A stretch of 64,000 bases of DNA from Flaccisagitta enflata (GCA_965153355.1 OZ231127.1:2914001-2978000); one strand, 5' to 3'. Positions 32,839 through 45,623 are shown, counted from the first letter of the stretch. Numbers and translations: made by a program. The notes: generated by a model from the sequence alone, not told the origin.

Positions 32839-33002
32839 GATATACAACAGAATAGAATAGAAAACACAATGTTGAGATAACTAAAGGTGAGACCGGGAAA
32901 TATTCTGAAAAGAAACGTGTGATCACAAAGTCAATCGTATGAAATTATAAAGGTCAATAAAAAACTGAATAAACAACTTTCATTCATTCATTCATTCTTT
33001 TC

Positions 33003-33163
33003 TTTTTTAGTCGCGGACACGCTACTCTACACCTTACCGTGTCGGTCGGTCGGTAGGTCCGTCGGTCCGTCGGTCCGTCACATTTTTGAATTCCGAGCCG
33101 TTTTTGCAGTACTGCTCCTGCCCAACCGTCCGCGACTGGATTGCCGTGTATCCGGCCTTGTTT
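33003..33163 (+). mobile_element. HINE-like element, complete
   Basis: Left arm AGTCGCGGAC, right arm GTCCGCGACT (perfect pair), terminal GCCGTGTATCCGGCCTTGTT. Its 3' end is followed at once by a long TTTC tract. Confidence 0.87.
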
Positions 33164-33164
33164 C

Positions 33165-33234
<70 letters not shown>

Positions 33235-33339
33235 CTCTTTCTTTCTTTCTTTCTGTCTTTCTTTCTTACTTTTTTCTTTCTTTCTTTCTTTTTTTTCTTT
33301 CTTTCTTTCTTTCTTTCTTTTTTTCTTTCTTTCTTTCTT

Positions 33340-33383
<44 letters not shown>

Positions 33384-33472
33384 TTTTTCTTTCTTTTTTC
33401 TTTCTCTTTTCACTTTCTTTCTTTCTTTCTGTCTTTCTTTATTTTTCTCTTTTTTCTTTTTTCATCTTTTTT

Positions 33473-33556
<84 letters not shown>

Positions 33557-33559
33557 TTT

Positions 33560-33621
<62 letters not shown>

Positions 33622-33690
33622 TTAGCTTTCTCTCTTTATTTCTTTGTTTGTTTGTTTCTTTCTTTTTGTTTATTTCTTTCTTTCTTTTCT
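33164..33690. repeat. TTTC microsatellite seeded at a HINE-like 3' end
   Basis: About 525 bases of TTTC with scattered substitutions, starting right after GGCCTTGTTTCC. Confidence 0.97.
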
Positions 33691-33920
33691 TATTGCCGTC
33701 CTTGTTTCTTGTGGTTTTAACGACTTCACGCAAAAAACGGTTCGATTCTTAATCCAATAATTCAATTAGGAACAATAATTTGGAGGGGGAAGAGGCTTGC
33801 TAGCAAGGCCGGGCGATTCGTATTGGGTATTGTATTGTATTTACAATACTTGTTAGTATTGGGTTTACCCAATACTTACTATGATTATTGTTATTTTCCC
33901 AATACAATACAATGCAATAA

Positions 33921-35771
33921 TTTTTAGTCGCGTGCACGCGACTCTACAACTCGCTCCGTCTGTCGGTCGGTCGGTCTGTCCGTCCGTCCGTCCGTCCGTC
34001 GGTCCGTAACACTTTGCTTTTTTTTGTCTTTTTGGGTCGTCTGGAGTTGTTTTGAGTCATTTTTTGGTTGTTTTTGGGAATTATTGGTTGCTTTTAGTCA
34101 TTTTTGGCCATTTTTGGTCATTTTTGGTCATTTTGGTCATTTTGGTCATTTTTGGTCATTTTTGGTTATTTTTGGTCATTTTTGATAATTTTTGATTATT
34201 TTTGATTATTTTTGATTATTTTTGGTCATTTTTGGTCATTTTTGGACATTTTTGGTCATTTTTGGCTAATTTTGGTCATTTTGGTCATTTTGGTCATTTT
34301 TGGTCATTTTTGGTCATTTTTGGTTATTTTTGGTTATTTTTGATCATTTTGGTCATTTTGGTCATTTTTGGTTGTTTTGGTCATTTTGGTCATTTTTGGT
34401 CATTTTTTGTCATTTTTGATCATTTTCGGTCGTTTTCCGTCATTTTTGGTCATTTTTGGTCCTTTTTGGTCATTTTGATCAGTTTTGATCATTTTTGGTC
34501 ATTTATGGTCATTTTTGGTCATTTTTAGTCTTTTTGATCATTTCTGATCATTTTTGGTCATTTTTGGTCATTTTTGGTCATTTTTGTCATTTTTGGTCAT
34601 CTTTGGTCATCTTTGGTCATTTTGGTCATGTTGGTCATTATGGTCATTTTGATCATTTTGGTCATTTTTGGTCATTTTGGTCATTTCTGGTCATTTTTGG
34701 TCATTTTTTTGTCATTTTGGTCATTTTGGTCTTTTTTGGTCATTTTTGGTCATTTTTGGTCATTTTTGGTTAAAGTCTGCTGGTTAAAGTCTGCTGGTTA
34801 AAGTCTGCTGGTTGAAGTCTGCTGGTTAAAGTCTGCTGTTTAAAGTCTGCTGGTTAAAGTCTGCTGGGTAAAGTCTGATGGTTAAAATCTGCTGGTTTAA
34901 ATCTGCTGGTTTAAGTCTGCTGGTTTGAATCTAATGGGTTAAGTCCGCTGGTTTAAGTCTGCTGGTTTAGATCTAATGGTTTAAGTCTGCTGGTTTAAGT
35001 CTGCTGGTTAAAATGATATTAAAGACAAGTATGGTTTAAGTCTGGTTTAAGTCTGGTTTAAGTATGGTTTAAGTTTGGTTTAAGTCTGGTTAAAGTCTGG
35101 TTTAAGTCTGGTGTAAGTCTGGTTTAAGACTGGTTCATGTCTGATTTATGTCTGGTTTAGGTCTAGGTTAGGTCTGGTTTAGGTCTGGTGTATGTTTGAT
35201 TTAGGTCTGATTTAGGTTTGGTTTGGTCTGGTTTTGCTTTGGTCTGGTTTTGGTTTGGGTTTAATTCTGGTTTGAGTCTGGTTTGAGTCTGGTTTGAGTC
35301 TGGTTTGAGTCTGGTTTGAGTCTGGTTTGAGTCTGGTTTGAGCCGGTTTGATTCTGGTTTGAGCCTGGTCTGAGCCTGGTTTGAGCCTGGTTTAAGTCTG
35401 GTTTAAGTCTGGTTTAAGTCTGGTTTGAGTCTGGTTTGAGTCTGGTTTGAGTCTGGTTTGAGTCTGGTTTGAGTCTGGATTGAGTCTGGTTTGAGTCTGG
35501 TTTGAGTTTGGCTTAAATCTGGTTTATGTCTGGTTTATGTCTGATTTAGGTCTGGTTTCGGTCTGGTTTAATTCTGGTTTGAGTTTGGTTTGAGTCTGGT
35601 TTGAGTCTGGTTTGAGTCTGGTTTGAGTCTGGTTTGAGTCTGGTTTGAGTCTAGTTTGGGTCTGTTTTGGGTTGCGTTTAAGTCTGATTTTCGATAAAAA
35701 GATACAATGAGGAGTAAGGTCAGTTCAGTTATTTTTGTCCTGCACGCGACTTATAGGTGTTGGCCTTGTTT
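33921..35771 (+). mobile_element. Giant HINE-like element with three minisatellites
   Basis: Left palindrome AGTCGCGTGCACGCGACT and right end TGCACGCGACTTATAG with GTTGGCCTTGTT match ordinary 160-260-bp copies, but the core is 1.85 kb. It holds GTCC/GTCG repeats, then TTTTTGGTCA (34080-34770), GTCTGCTGGTTAAA (34770-35030) and GTCTGGTTTGA (35030-35680). It lies inside the hAT element, so it came later. Confidence 0.82.
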
Positions 35772-35997
35772 TTAAAAAAATAGTAAAATTCTTAGGAAAG
35801 TCAACAGACAGGTGAAAAAGTAGGGAAGAAGAAGAGGATAAGGTAAGGTGGATGAGGAGGATGAGGAGAGATCGATTTTTTAGGAAGTGCAGAAAAAAAG
35901 TGAAAAAGAAGAGGATGAGGTCTGAAAGATAAAAAGGATGAGGAGGAGGAAAGATCGATTTTCCTTCAGATCTAATCCTGGGTCAATACACTCAAAG

Positions 35998-36016
35998 GGA
36001 GAGAGAGAGAGAGAGA

Positions 36017-36074
<58 letters not shown>

Positions 36075-36106
36075 AAAAAAAAAAAGAAAGAAAAAAAAAA
36101 AGAAAT

Positions 36107-36137
<31 letters not shown>

Positions 36138-36171
36138 TAGATAGATAGAGATAAAGACGGAGATAAAGGGT

Positions 36172-36212
<41 letters not shown>

Positions 36213-36221
36213 GGAGAGAGA

Positions 36222-36265
<44 letters not shown>
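35998..36265. repeat. GA, GATA and CA microsatellites
   Basis: GA with A-runs, CAGA/GATA at 36125-36150, GA again, then a CA run at 36225-36268; all inside the hAT element. Confidence 0.95.
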
Positions 36266-36273
<8 letters not shown>

Positions 36274-36719
36274 CAAACACAGACAAAGAGACTTACCTAA
36301 AGAAGCAAAGATAAAAGATATATGAAAAAAAATATTGATAGATATATCAAAGTTAAAAGAAATATTCAAAATTTTTTTTTTGATCAAGCATATAAAAAAT
36401 GAGTTAAAGCTTCAACTATTTATTTAAGATTCAACAAAGATTTTTTATTGAGTGAATTAAAATATTGTTACGTATTGGGTACAATTCTTTAAGATATTGT
36501 ATTGTATTGGTATTGTATTGTATTGGCCCGATACTTTGAAAAATTGTATAGTGTACTGTATTGTTAAAGAAAATGCAAAATCGCCCGGGCTTGCTTGCTA
36601 GGGGTAGGGTCATTGAGGAGTCAATGGGGGTGAGGGTTTATGGGGGCAATGGCAATGGTCAGCAATGGAGGGGAGGGTCAATGGAGGGGGGAGGGTCGGT
36701 GGGGTTGCTGAGTTGGTCA

Positions 36720-37010
36720 GGTTTGCCAGCATGTCAGGATTGTCAGTGTTTCAGATTTGTCAGCTTGTCAGGATTGTCAGTGTTTCAGATTTGTCAGCTT
36801 GTCAGGATTGTAAGTGTTTCAATGTTACCAGCGTGCCAGGATTGTCAGCACAGTCAGGATTATCAGTGTGTCAGGATTGTCAGCATATCGTGATTGTCAG
36901 CATGTCAGGATTGTCAGCTTGTCAGGATTATCAGTTAATAGGATTGTCAGCACATCATGATTGTCAGCATATCATGATTGTCAGCATATCAATATATCAA
37001 TGTCAGCATC
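36720..37010. repeat. TGTCAGGATTGTCAGC minisatellite
   Basis: About 18 imperfect 15-20-base units of (T)GTCAGGATTGTCAGT. Confidence 0.9.
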
Positions 37011-37059
37011 TACTATTCCGCGGCATCAATCCAATTTAAGTTGGGATTGCATGTGCTGT

Positions 37060-37260
37060 CGTGGACGACAACGACGACAACGATGACGACGATGACGACG
37101 ATGGCGATGTTGATAACAATGACGATGATGACAACAATGGCAACGTTAACGACGATGACGACGACTGTGACGGTGACGACAACGGTGACGATGACTACGA
37201 CCACGATTTCAACGGCGACAATGATGACGACCACAACGACGACTGTAACGAAGATTTGCG
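37060..37260. repeat. GAC/GAT-rich triplet tract
   Basis: ACGACGACAACGATGACGA-type sequence. One frame is poly-Asp/Asn, but no splice context or conserved flank supports coding. Confidence 0.85.
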
Positions 37261-37344
37261 ATTGCAAAAGGTTGCAATTGATGACGTCAGCAAATATCAT
37301 GACGTCGTTGGTTTTGCGCGTCTCAGGACTCCTCAGTCAGGAGA

Positions 37345-37605
37345 TAGAAAAGACAGAACAAAACTAGACAGTACAGACAGAACAAAACTAGACAGAACAG
37401 ACAAAACAAAACTTGACAGAACAGACAGAACACAACGGATAGAACAGGCAGAACTTGAACAGACAGAATAGAGATAGCCAGAACAGACAGTATTAAAACT
37501 GAAGGCAAAGACGGAACAGCCAATGGACAGAACAAACGAAACAGACAAAAATATAGAACAGACAAAAAAGATAGCACAGACAGAACAGACAGAATCGACA
37601 GAAAA
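37345..37605. repeat. GACAGAACA minisatellite
   Basis: GACAGAACARAACTA-type units of 9-15 bases run up to the left end of the next transposon. Confidence 0.9.
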
Positions 37606-38164
37606 GCCAAACGGACTTCATTGATAGCTAGTGGAGTAGGACAGCAGATGGTCACTGCAAATCCGGACCAAAGCGTGAATTTTTTTTTACATTATCCTCT
37701 TGATGTATATGAAAGATTCAGAAGGGGTGCCCTCTTATACGGGCCCTTCGGGGGTCCCTAGGGGCCCCCAAAAAAGCCCGTTGAGAAATTTTTTTCAAAA
37801 AAGTGTCTTCAAAAGGGGGGTCAAAACAAAAGGAAATTACCTAATTTGTCTAGATCCAAAGTCCTGTAGACAAAAATTTTTTTTTGAAAACTTTGGAAAT
37901 TTTCAGGTTGGGTACCCCAACATTTGACTAAAAAAATTTTGGAAAAAAAGTTCTCTGAAAAGGGGGCCAAATCAACTGAAAATGACCTAATTTGCCTAGA
38001 TACAAAGCCTTGGAGACAACTTTTTTTTTCAAGAAAAAAAATGGTCAGGTAATTGATCCACCGTTACTATGAAATGAACAGTGGTTTCACCACTTTTATC
38101 ATGACTGAGTAAAATTGACTCAAACTGACTATCCAAAACTGATCTGGTTTTCTAAACTAGGGAA

Positions 38165-38665
38165 ACTAGAAAAAGGGGTGAAGGGGGGCGGGATTGGGCA
38201 ATTAGCCACAAGTAGAGTAAGTAATCTGCTTTTATCTTAAAAGAAATAATTTATCCTTTTTTTTCACACATTTTAATTAGGTTTTTATTGAGACTTAAGT
38301 GAATCATATCTATAATAAAATGGTCAAAATAAAGACACAGTGTACAGAAGATCCACAGCAAACACAGCAAACACTTCAATGAATCTTGTCAAACAAAGTT
38401 TCTTCAGGTAGCAATACCTCCTTCACTAGAAAGGGGGGGGGGGCGGGATTGGGCAATTAGCCCTAAGTAGACTTAGCAATCTGCTTTCCTCTTTTAAAGA
38501 AATCATTTATCCTTTTTTTACACATAATTAGCTTTTTATTGAAACTTAAGCGGATCATATTTGTAATGAAATGGTCAAAATAAAGATACATTGTACAGCA
38601 AATCCACCACAAACACAGCAAACACTTCAATGAATCTTGTCAAACAAAGTCTCTCCAGGCAGCAA
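38165..38665. repeat. Direct duplication of about 250 bp
   Basis: GGGCGGGATTGGGCAATTAG to CTTGTCAAACAAAGT occurs at 38187-38397 and again at 38440-38649 with several differences. It forms the region 3' of the transposon ORF. Confidence 0.85.
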
Positions 38666-38669
38666 TACT

Positions 38670-39592
38670 TCATTTACTAGCATCTGTATTCCCTTGAGAG
38701 CATTCATATTTGCATAGTTGTGTGCATGGTAGATCAGCAGATTTGCAACTGCACCTTTTTGTACTACAATCTTTTTTGCATCCACATTTTACAAGATCGC
38801 GGCAGCTTAGTGCAACTTCAGCAATAGTTATCCAAACTGGCTGCCACTGATTTTCCCTTTTTTGCCAACCAAACAAAGAGGCAGAGGGTAATGAACCGTG
38901 ATCATCAAAAGATGTTACCCAAATTCCAGTTTGATACACACTTCTTTTTATATGCTGGATAAGTGCATTTTTTGTTGGTGGAAGATTCTCCATGCTTCGA
39001 TTTTTTTTGCAAAGAATCTCCTTTCTAGCATCATTAACTTTAAGCAAAGGTGATGACTTTATGTACATATATATAATAAACCTTTCAAGTGTTTCTGCCT
39101 CTTTTGAATCATCTTCAATAGACAGATATGGTTCAACTGCCAGATTCGCAAATGTTTCTGTTGCTTCATCAAATGCCTTCCAAGTATTCCAGGCTGTTTT
39201 TTTGCCCTTGTTGCGCAATGCAGATGTGGTATCTGAACCAGTGAATGCGTGAAAAAAAAGAAGAGCTTTAGCTCTAAGACTCACCTAGCTGGTTGTACAT
39301 AGTTCTGATACTGTATGTATTTTCCTGCACCATATTCAACCCACACATCATCAACTTGAGCTGCTATTTTGACAATGACGTCTGAGTCAACTGTTTTTAT
39401 GCAAATTTTTTGCAAGTTATTTTCAATCAAGTGCTTAAGGTGGAACATCATTCTTGTATCAGCTTCTTCAAGGTAGCATTGTGGCATGGAGACATCCTGA
39501 TTAGATCGGATTTCAATACCATTGGTTATGATCACTAATTTTTCCTCAGGAAAGGTGTGACAGCTGACTGCACTCGTGAGGAAAGAAAATAG

Positions 39593-39597
<5 letters not shown>
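38670..39597 (-). pseudogene. Transposon-borne ORF: EEADTR / DSDV / FHAFTGSDTTS protein with Cys-rich end (frameshifted)
   Basis: Two overlapping minus-strand frames form one broken protein. The first (39597-39281) codes LTSAVSCHTFPEEKLVIITN, then the EEADTRM and VDSDVIVKIA motifs. The second (39284-38670) codes LFFHAFTGSDTTSALRNKGK, KKTAWNTWKAFDEATETF and LPPTKNALIQHIKRSVYQ, and ends in a cysteine-rich block (CGCKKDCSTKRCSCKSADL, CTQLCKYEC) like a CXC motif. I know this motif order only from widespread, poorly characterised repeat-borne proteins of invertebrate genomes; the acidic DSDV/EEAD pattern recalls PIN/FEN-type nucleases, which is inference. A frameshift near 39283 and loss of the N-terminus into the CT tract at 39598 show it is dead. 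Confidence 0.7.
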
Positions 39598-39890
<293 letters not shown>

Positions 39891-40479
39891 AAAAAACAAC
39901 AAAAAAAAAAGCCAAGTTTAAAAAAAAAAATTGTTTCCAGGGCTTTGTATCTTGGCAAATTAGATCATTTCCAGTTGATTTGACCCCCCTTTCAGAGAAC
40001 TTTTTTTTCAAAAAAATTTTCGGATAAATTTTGGGGAACCCGACCCAAAAATTTTTAAGTTTTTTAAAAAAAAATTTTGTCTCTAGGACTTTGGATCTAG
40101 GCAAATTAGGCCATTTCCAGTTGATTTGACCCCCCTTTCAAAGAACTTTTTTTTCCAAAATTTTTTTGGTCTAATGTTGGGGTACCCAACCCAAAATTTT
40201 TTAAAGTTTTCAAAAAAAAAAATTGTCTACAGGACTTTGGATCTAGGCAAATTAGGTAATTTCCTATTGTTTTGACCCCCCTTTTGAAGACACTTTTTTG
40301 AAAAAAAATTTCTTAACGGGCTTTTTTGGGGGCCCCTAGGGACCCCCGAAGGGCCTGTATATGAGGGCACCCCTTCTGAATCTTTCATATCCATCATGAG
40401 GATCATGTAAAAAAGAATTCACACTTTGGTCCGGATTTGCAGTGATCACTGTATATATCTTGCAGAGCTACCCCACTAA

Positions 40480-41658
40480 GCCAGGAGTAGTCAAACATCA
40501 AAAATGTATTTTTGACCATTTTTTTGGTTGCGATGTGCCCATATGTATCTAGTAAGATTTTTTTAAAAGCGGATGTTAGCAAATATGGTCAATTGCACTT
40601 AATTCAACGTTAATTGGCCATTTCATATTTGTTTTCAGTGAAATTGTCATTATCCTCCCTTAAAAATGTAAAATTTGGACTGAAACTGAGACTGTTGCTT
40701 CCAGACAACATCTTCTACCATCACCTAAAATATTGTGAAATTTGAAAGTCACTAAGATGCATATGCTTATGCAAATCAGTCGCTCAGACTAATTTGCATA
40801 TGAAAAGACAACCTTTAAATGACATGCTGCACTAAGCTGCAGGGAAAAAATCAATAAGATAAGTCACAGTGCAAACGAAGACGAAATTTGACCAGTCAAA
40901 GGGTGATGAAAATGAAGTTTGCATATTCATGAAATTTTTTTTACCATTCTTTAAAATAGTTTATGGGCTGTTAAAAAATAAAAAATCAATGCAAAATCTT
41001 TTTTCGTTTAGGCGCTATATAAAAAACTGAAATTTTAAAAAATTGTTAAATTAAGGCTAACTTCAAAAATATTTTTTTGTGTTTTAAGCGCTCCCATTTT
41101 GATGAAATTTGACATGGAATTAGTACTTGATGTGAAGTACCTCCAGTTAAAATTGGTCTACTTTAAGGGGGGTAATAACAACATTTTTCATAAATATTAC
41201 AAAAAAAAAAACATGTTTTTTTCTTAATTTAGATACCTGAAAATTATCACACATTGATTTTTTTTTGTATACAACTTATTTAGAGTCCATTTGATGTGCA
41301 TGCCAAGTGTCAGGGCTATGAATCAACTTTTGGAAAGCTTGTTGAGTGAAAAAAGGCTTAGAATTAGCAAATTTTGTAATTTTTGGTTGACAGCCCTTAA
41401 ATGAATTATTATATAACACCCAAAACTGCCTCCCAGGGTCATGAACATTTTACAGGCATCACCAACAGACCCCTTAAAGAATTTTGGCCTATGGTTTATA
41501 AGTTCCTGCAATGCTATATCAAAATTTTCAAAATTATGTTCTAAGAACATCAAAAAACTTTCTTCAATTGACATTGGTCATAAGAGTAGAAAAAACGAGC
41601 CCGGGCGGGCAACTCTATGCGTCATCAGCGCGATACACTTTTTTTTTTATAAGAGAAC
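40480..41658. other. Intronic DNA, no feature recognised
   Basis: About 1.2 kb, AT-rich with long A and T runs. Frames up to 83 codons exist, but none has splice sites or recognisable motifs. Confidence 0.5.
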
Positions 41659-41659
41659 A

Positions 41660-41924
41660 TTTTTAGTCGCTGCCTAAGCGACTCTATAAGAGGGTGTGTC
41701 CCTTGGTCTGAATGTCTGTCTGAATGTCTGTCTGAATGTCTGAGTGTCCGTAACGCGAAAATTTTAATGACGCAAAATCGACTGAAATACGGATTTCTGA
41801 CCATAACAGCCCCTGCCTGGTGTCAATACAGCCCCCGCCCACTCATATACTGCCCCTGCCCACTCACATCACTGCCCCTGCCCACCAGCAGCGACTACGG
41901 ATTGGCCGTGTATCCGGCCTTGTT
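41660..41924 (+). mobile_element. HINE-like element, AGTCGCTGC arm type
   Basis: Left arm AGTCGCTGC (41665-41673) with hairpin partner AGCGACT. Right arm GCAGCGACT (41888-41896) is a perfect complement to this unusual arm. Terminal stem GGCCG-TGTAT-CCGGCC, TTGTT. Core units are CTGAATGTCTGT. Confidence 0.88.
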
Positions 41925-41967
41925 CAACTCAGCCTGGATGTTCTTAAATTAAAAAAGTATTTGCAGA

Positions 41968-42107
41968 ATGGAGACACGTTACTCTATAAGAGGCTTTGTC
42001 CGTCGGTCCGTTGGTCCGTTGGTCCGTTGGTCCGTCCGTCAGTATGAGTTGCATTTCCGCCCCTGCCCACCCGTCCGCAACTGGTGGCAGTGTATCAGGC
42101 CTTGTTC
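41968..42107 (+). mobile_element. HINE-like element, degenerate left end
   Basis: ACTCTATAAGAGGC, GTCCGTTGGTCC core, right arm GTCCGCAACT, GTGTATCAGGCCTTGTT. The left arm is decayed. Confidence 0.78.
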
Positions 42108-42570
42108 CTATTTTCATTTATCTTCCGTATTTGTTTCGCGAAAAACATTTCCAGCGTCATGCAAATTAGGATAAGAGGCAACATTTCTGTTTGTCTATCT
42201 AGTGGTCGCTCTGTCCGTTTTTCTTTCAATGTATGCACAAATGTCCATAATTGTACATTTTGGTAACGTTCTGGGCCCCCGCTACATTCGTTCGTAATGA
42301 CTACTACGAAGCAGGATCTTGACTAGGTTTACCTCAACTTTCATTTGATCCCCATTCACTCAGATTCACCATCCTCATCTGGCGTAAGTCTTAACAGAAG
42401 CTAGACCGAAACACTACACTGCTATGTCAGTCCGACTGTCTCCCTCTGTCTGTCTCCTATTGTCTCTCTCCATTTGTCTATCTCCGTCAGTTTGTAAGTC
42501 TGTTTTTCTGCCAGCCTGTCTCCGTTTTTTTGTCTGTCGGTATCTCTGCCAGCCTCTATCTCCTCCTAGC

Positions 42571-43103
42571 TTTTTGGGCAGCGGCCCCAAAGGGCCGATG
42601 TCCTGTAGAACACAGGGGGGAATTTCCATACGTCCGTCCGTCCGTCCCCCCCCCCCTGTTGGCCACAAATTTGCCCTCACAGCCCTCAAATTTGCCCTCC
42701 CAGCTTTCAAATTTGCCCTCCCAGCCCTCAATTTAGCCCCCCAAGCCTCAAATCAGCTTTCCAGGCTTCAGATCAGCCCCCCACCTCAAATCTGACCTCC
42801 AGACCTCAAATCTGCCTTCTAGACCCTCAATTAGCCCTCCAAGCATAAAATCAGCCCTCCATGGCTCAAATTTGTCCTCCAAACCTCAGATCGGCTTTCC
42901 AAGCCTTAATAATGCCCTCCAGCCTTCAAATATGCCTTCAGCGGCTTAAATCAGTCATCTAAGGCCTGAAATATGCCCCCTGAGGACGTATGGAAATTCC
43001 CCCCTGTGTTCTACAGGACATCGGCCCTTTGGGGCCGCTGCCCTGCTCTCACTCCGCTTCTTCACTGGATCACTCCCAGCAGGGCATCGGGTACCGCTGA
43101 CCA
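42571..43103 (-). mobile_element. Foldback-type repeat, copy F5
   Basis: Starts TTTTTGGGCAGCGGCCCC and ends GGGTACCGCTGACCA. Arms carry GGGCCGATGTCCTGTAG and the exact complement CTACAGGACATCGGCCC, differing from the F1/F6 arm (GACGAAGTCC) on both sides. Core is a 17-20-bp unit on CCCTCCAAGCCTCAAATC. Confidence 0.82.
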
Positions 43104-43138
43104 TGTGCGATCTTTGGATGGCTAGTTTACCGTCTCCG

Positions 43139-43140
<2 letters not shown>

Positions 43141-43221
<81 letters not shown>

Positions 43222-43232
43222 CTCTCTCTCTT
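43141..43232. repeat. CT microsatellite
   Basis: Pure CT apart from one CGCT. Confidence 0.97.
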
Positions 43233-43275
43233 ACACACATTCTTACCCACGTCTTCTCATCGTTTTTTTCCAAAT

Positions 43276-44440
43276 AGTCAGGGAGCTTAACGGCTGATTG
43301 GTTTGAAAATTTTAATAACAATGATTTGATTGATAAAAATGTCAATTTCGTCATTTTAGCCCATTTTTGGCCTGTTTTTGGTCTATCATAACCCCGGTAT
43401 CAATGTCTAAAGTTTATTTGTCCTAGTTCTGACTGGATATAGGGAGATTTACAAAGGATTACCACGCACGAGTTTTAATTTTGAATATTTTACGCTATTT
43501 TAACCTGTTATAGCCCCGATAACAGTTTCCAAAGATCAAAATAAGTATGTTTGACCTAGTTCTGACTGGAATGAGTGAGATTTGTAAAAAAATTCTTAAT
43601 AACTATAATTTGTTTGAATAAAAATGTTAATTTTGATTATTTTAAACCATTTTTTGCCTGTTTTGGTCACGGTATCAGTTTTCAAAGCACTCAATGAGTA
43701 TATCTCACCTAGTTCTGACTGGATAGAGTGAGATTAGCAAAACAATTATTGATAATAATGAATTTCTTGAGGAAAATGCCAATTTCAGCTATCTTAGGCT
43801 ATTTTTGGCTTGTTTTTGGCCTGGTGTGACTCCTGTATCAATGTCCAAAGCTCTCATTGAGCATATTTGACCTAGTCTTGACAGGTTAAAGTGAGATTTG
43901 CGAAAAAAAATTGAATATCAATGATCTATTCAAAGAAAATGCTGAATTTGGCCATTTGAAGCCATTTATGGCCTGGTTTTTGCCTGTTATGATCCTCATA
44001 GCAGTGTCCTAAGCTCTTAATAAGTGTATTTGTCCTAGTTCTGATCTAATTGGGAGTGATTGGCAAAAAATCTTTTAATAACACTGATATTTTTGAAAAA
44101 AAAAATGCTGTTTTTCGCTGTTTTGGGTCATTTTTGGCCTGTTATTGGCAATACACAGTCCCTGTATAGCTGCAAAGTTCTTGTAAACTGTATATTCACT
44201 TCAGTTCTTGTTAGGCTTGATTAAAAAAAGCAACCAGGTGACGATAGTGTACTTCAAAGAGCCAAAAAAATGCATTTTTACCCAAAAAATTGCAAAAAAA
44301 TGGATTTTTCAAGGGGGGGCCAAAAAAATATTCCAAAATGGAGGTCAAATTTGTGTTCAGCACGAAAAAATATGTCAGAATAATGAAATTCCAGAGTTTT
44401 TCGGCAATTTTGACTCTACACTTCCTTAAGCTCCCTGACT
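43276..44440. mobile_element. TIR-bounded element filled by a diverged 150-bp satellite
   Basis: The ends AGTCAGGGAGCTTAA (43276-43290) and TTAAGCTCCCTGACT (44426-44440) are perfect 15-base inverted repeats. Between them, about six diverged tandem units of 140-160 bases share CCATTTTTGGCCTGTTTTTG, GGTATCAATGTC and GACCTAGTTCTGACTGGAT. No coding sequence. Confidence 0.8.
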
Positions 44441-44480
44441 AGAAAACAAAATCTGCAAAATTCTGTCTGAGTGTTCTCGC

Positions 44481-44617
44481 GTGAAAGTCTAAGTTTGCAT
44501 AGAAACGCACAAAATCAAAAAAATAAACACATGGCCCTGTTCTACATTCACTAGAGATCACAGCCATGTTCTTGGAAATGCAAAATTTGACTCATTGAGG
44601 CAGTCTTAGACTTTCAC
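44481..44617. repeat. Structured 137-bp hairpin repeat, copy 1
   Basis: GTGAAAGTCTAAG (44481-44493) pairs perfectly with CTTAGACTTTCAC (44605-44617). TTTGCATAGAAA and AATGCAAAATTTGACTC lie inside. Homologous copy at 61821-61959 with different but still complementary arms. Confidence 0.7.
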
Positions 44618-44619
44618 GT

Positions 44620-45600
44620 AATATTTTCAAAAGCTCTCACTCTTGATTTTTTTTCTGTTGTAAGGTCAAAATAAGCAGAAAAAAACTTTCGGGAGGGTAA
44701 ATTTTTGAGACCTAATGATGGTCAGGGTTCCAACTGACGAAGATTAAATGGCGGTTTTGTGTTTGAGTGTCTTATGATAATACAATACATCAAAATTCCC
44801 TGACTTCTCTGAATATGCAAATTGGCTTCGCAACCAGGGGGAGGTACATATTTTTAGGGATTTTTGCTTTTTGGCTGGGAGTAAATACCAGCGAACGTAA
44901 GAAGTCGTACCGTAGGTCTATGGCACCACCCATGACCGGTCATTTAGTCTTCGGGTCTGTATCATACAAAGAAAATATGATATCACACTCAAAAGGTAGG
45001 AAAATGTCGCAACGCTAGATTCTCCCTTTGGTGCAATTTCCCAAATAGGTTGTTGCTATTCCCTTCTTGTTTCTGGACTTAGAATCGATTCAAGCATGTC
45101 GATAGGTACCTTAGCTATTCCCCCACTGGTGTAAAGGATGGAGGGAACAAAACGGAAAGATTTGAGTGTGTTTTACACCTAAAAACTTGATGAAAAAATT
45201 GTTTTTTGACCGTCAACACTGCGACATAAACAGCTTTCAATCACATCTCTGATTTTGTTACCTAGAAAAAAGTTACAGAAAGTTACCGGAATATTAAGGT
45301 TTTGGTAGACAAAAAAATAATTCAGTCAAATCGATCCCACTCCCGGTGGCTATCATTGATCATAGTAAATTCTTTGCTTAGTAGGACACCGCTAGATCGC
45401 ACCCCTTACGATCCCATAAGATATTTTGTAGTCGTTTCCACATTGGTAAGATTGAGTTGCCTTCGATTCCCCTCCCCCCCTGCCTTTGATTTTCTTCCAG
45501 GAGGGCAAGGGGGGGAGAACTTAACGATAAACATCCCTACTTTGACTTGAGCTCAAGTTGAGTTCCACAGACCCTCAACTGTATGTACATTCTTTTAATA
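44620..45600. other. Intronic DNA before exon 4
   Basis: Unique-looking; a C-run at 45473-45480 and a G-run at 45509-45516 are the only low-complexity parts. No exon accepted. Confidence 0.5.
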
Positions 45601-45623
45601 GTAGATTCCATTTATCAACGCAG

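Larger units (their letters stand above)
33804..36593. mobile_element. hAT-type element with nested insertions
   Basis: The left terminus CAAGGCCGGGCGATT and right terminus AATCGCCCGGGCTTG are inverted repeats, flanked by perfect 8-bp duplications CTTGCTAG (33796-33803 and 36594-36601). That is diagnostic of hAT transposition. The interior ends are built from GTATTGTATTG-type repeats. No transposase is visible. The element is interrupted by a giant HINE-like copy (33921-35771) and GA/CA tracts. Confidence 0.85.

Noticed and set aside
33728-33745. tRNA B-box-like GGTTCGATTC
   Set aside because: No A box at the right distance and no cloverleaf can be drawn around it.
37061-37471. Asp/Asn-rich 136-codon frame
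   Set aside because: GAC/GAT triplet repeat continuing into a different minisatellite; composition switches exactly at the repeat border.
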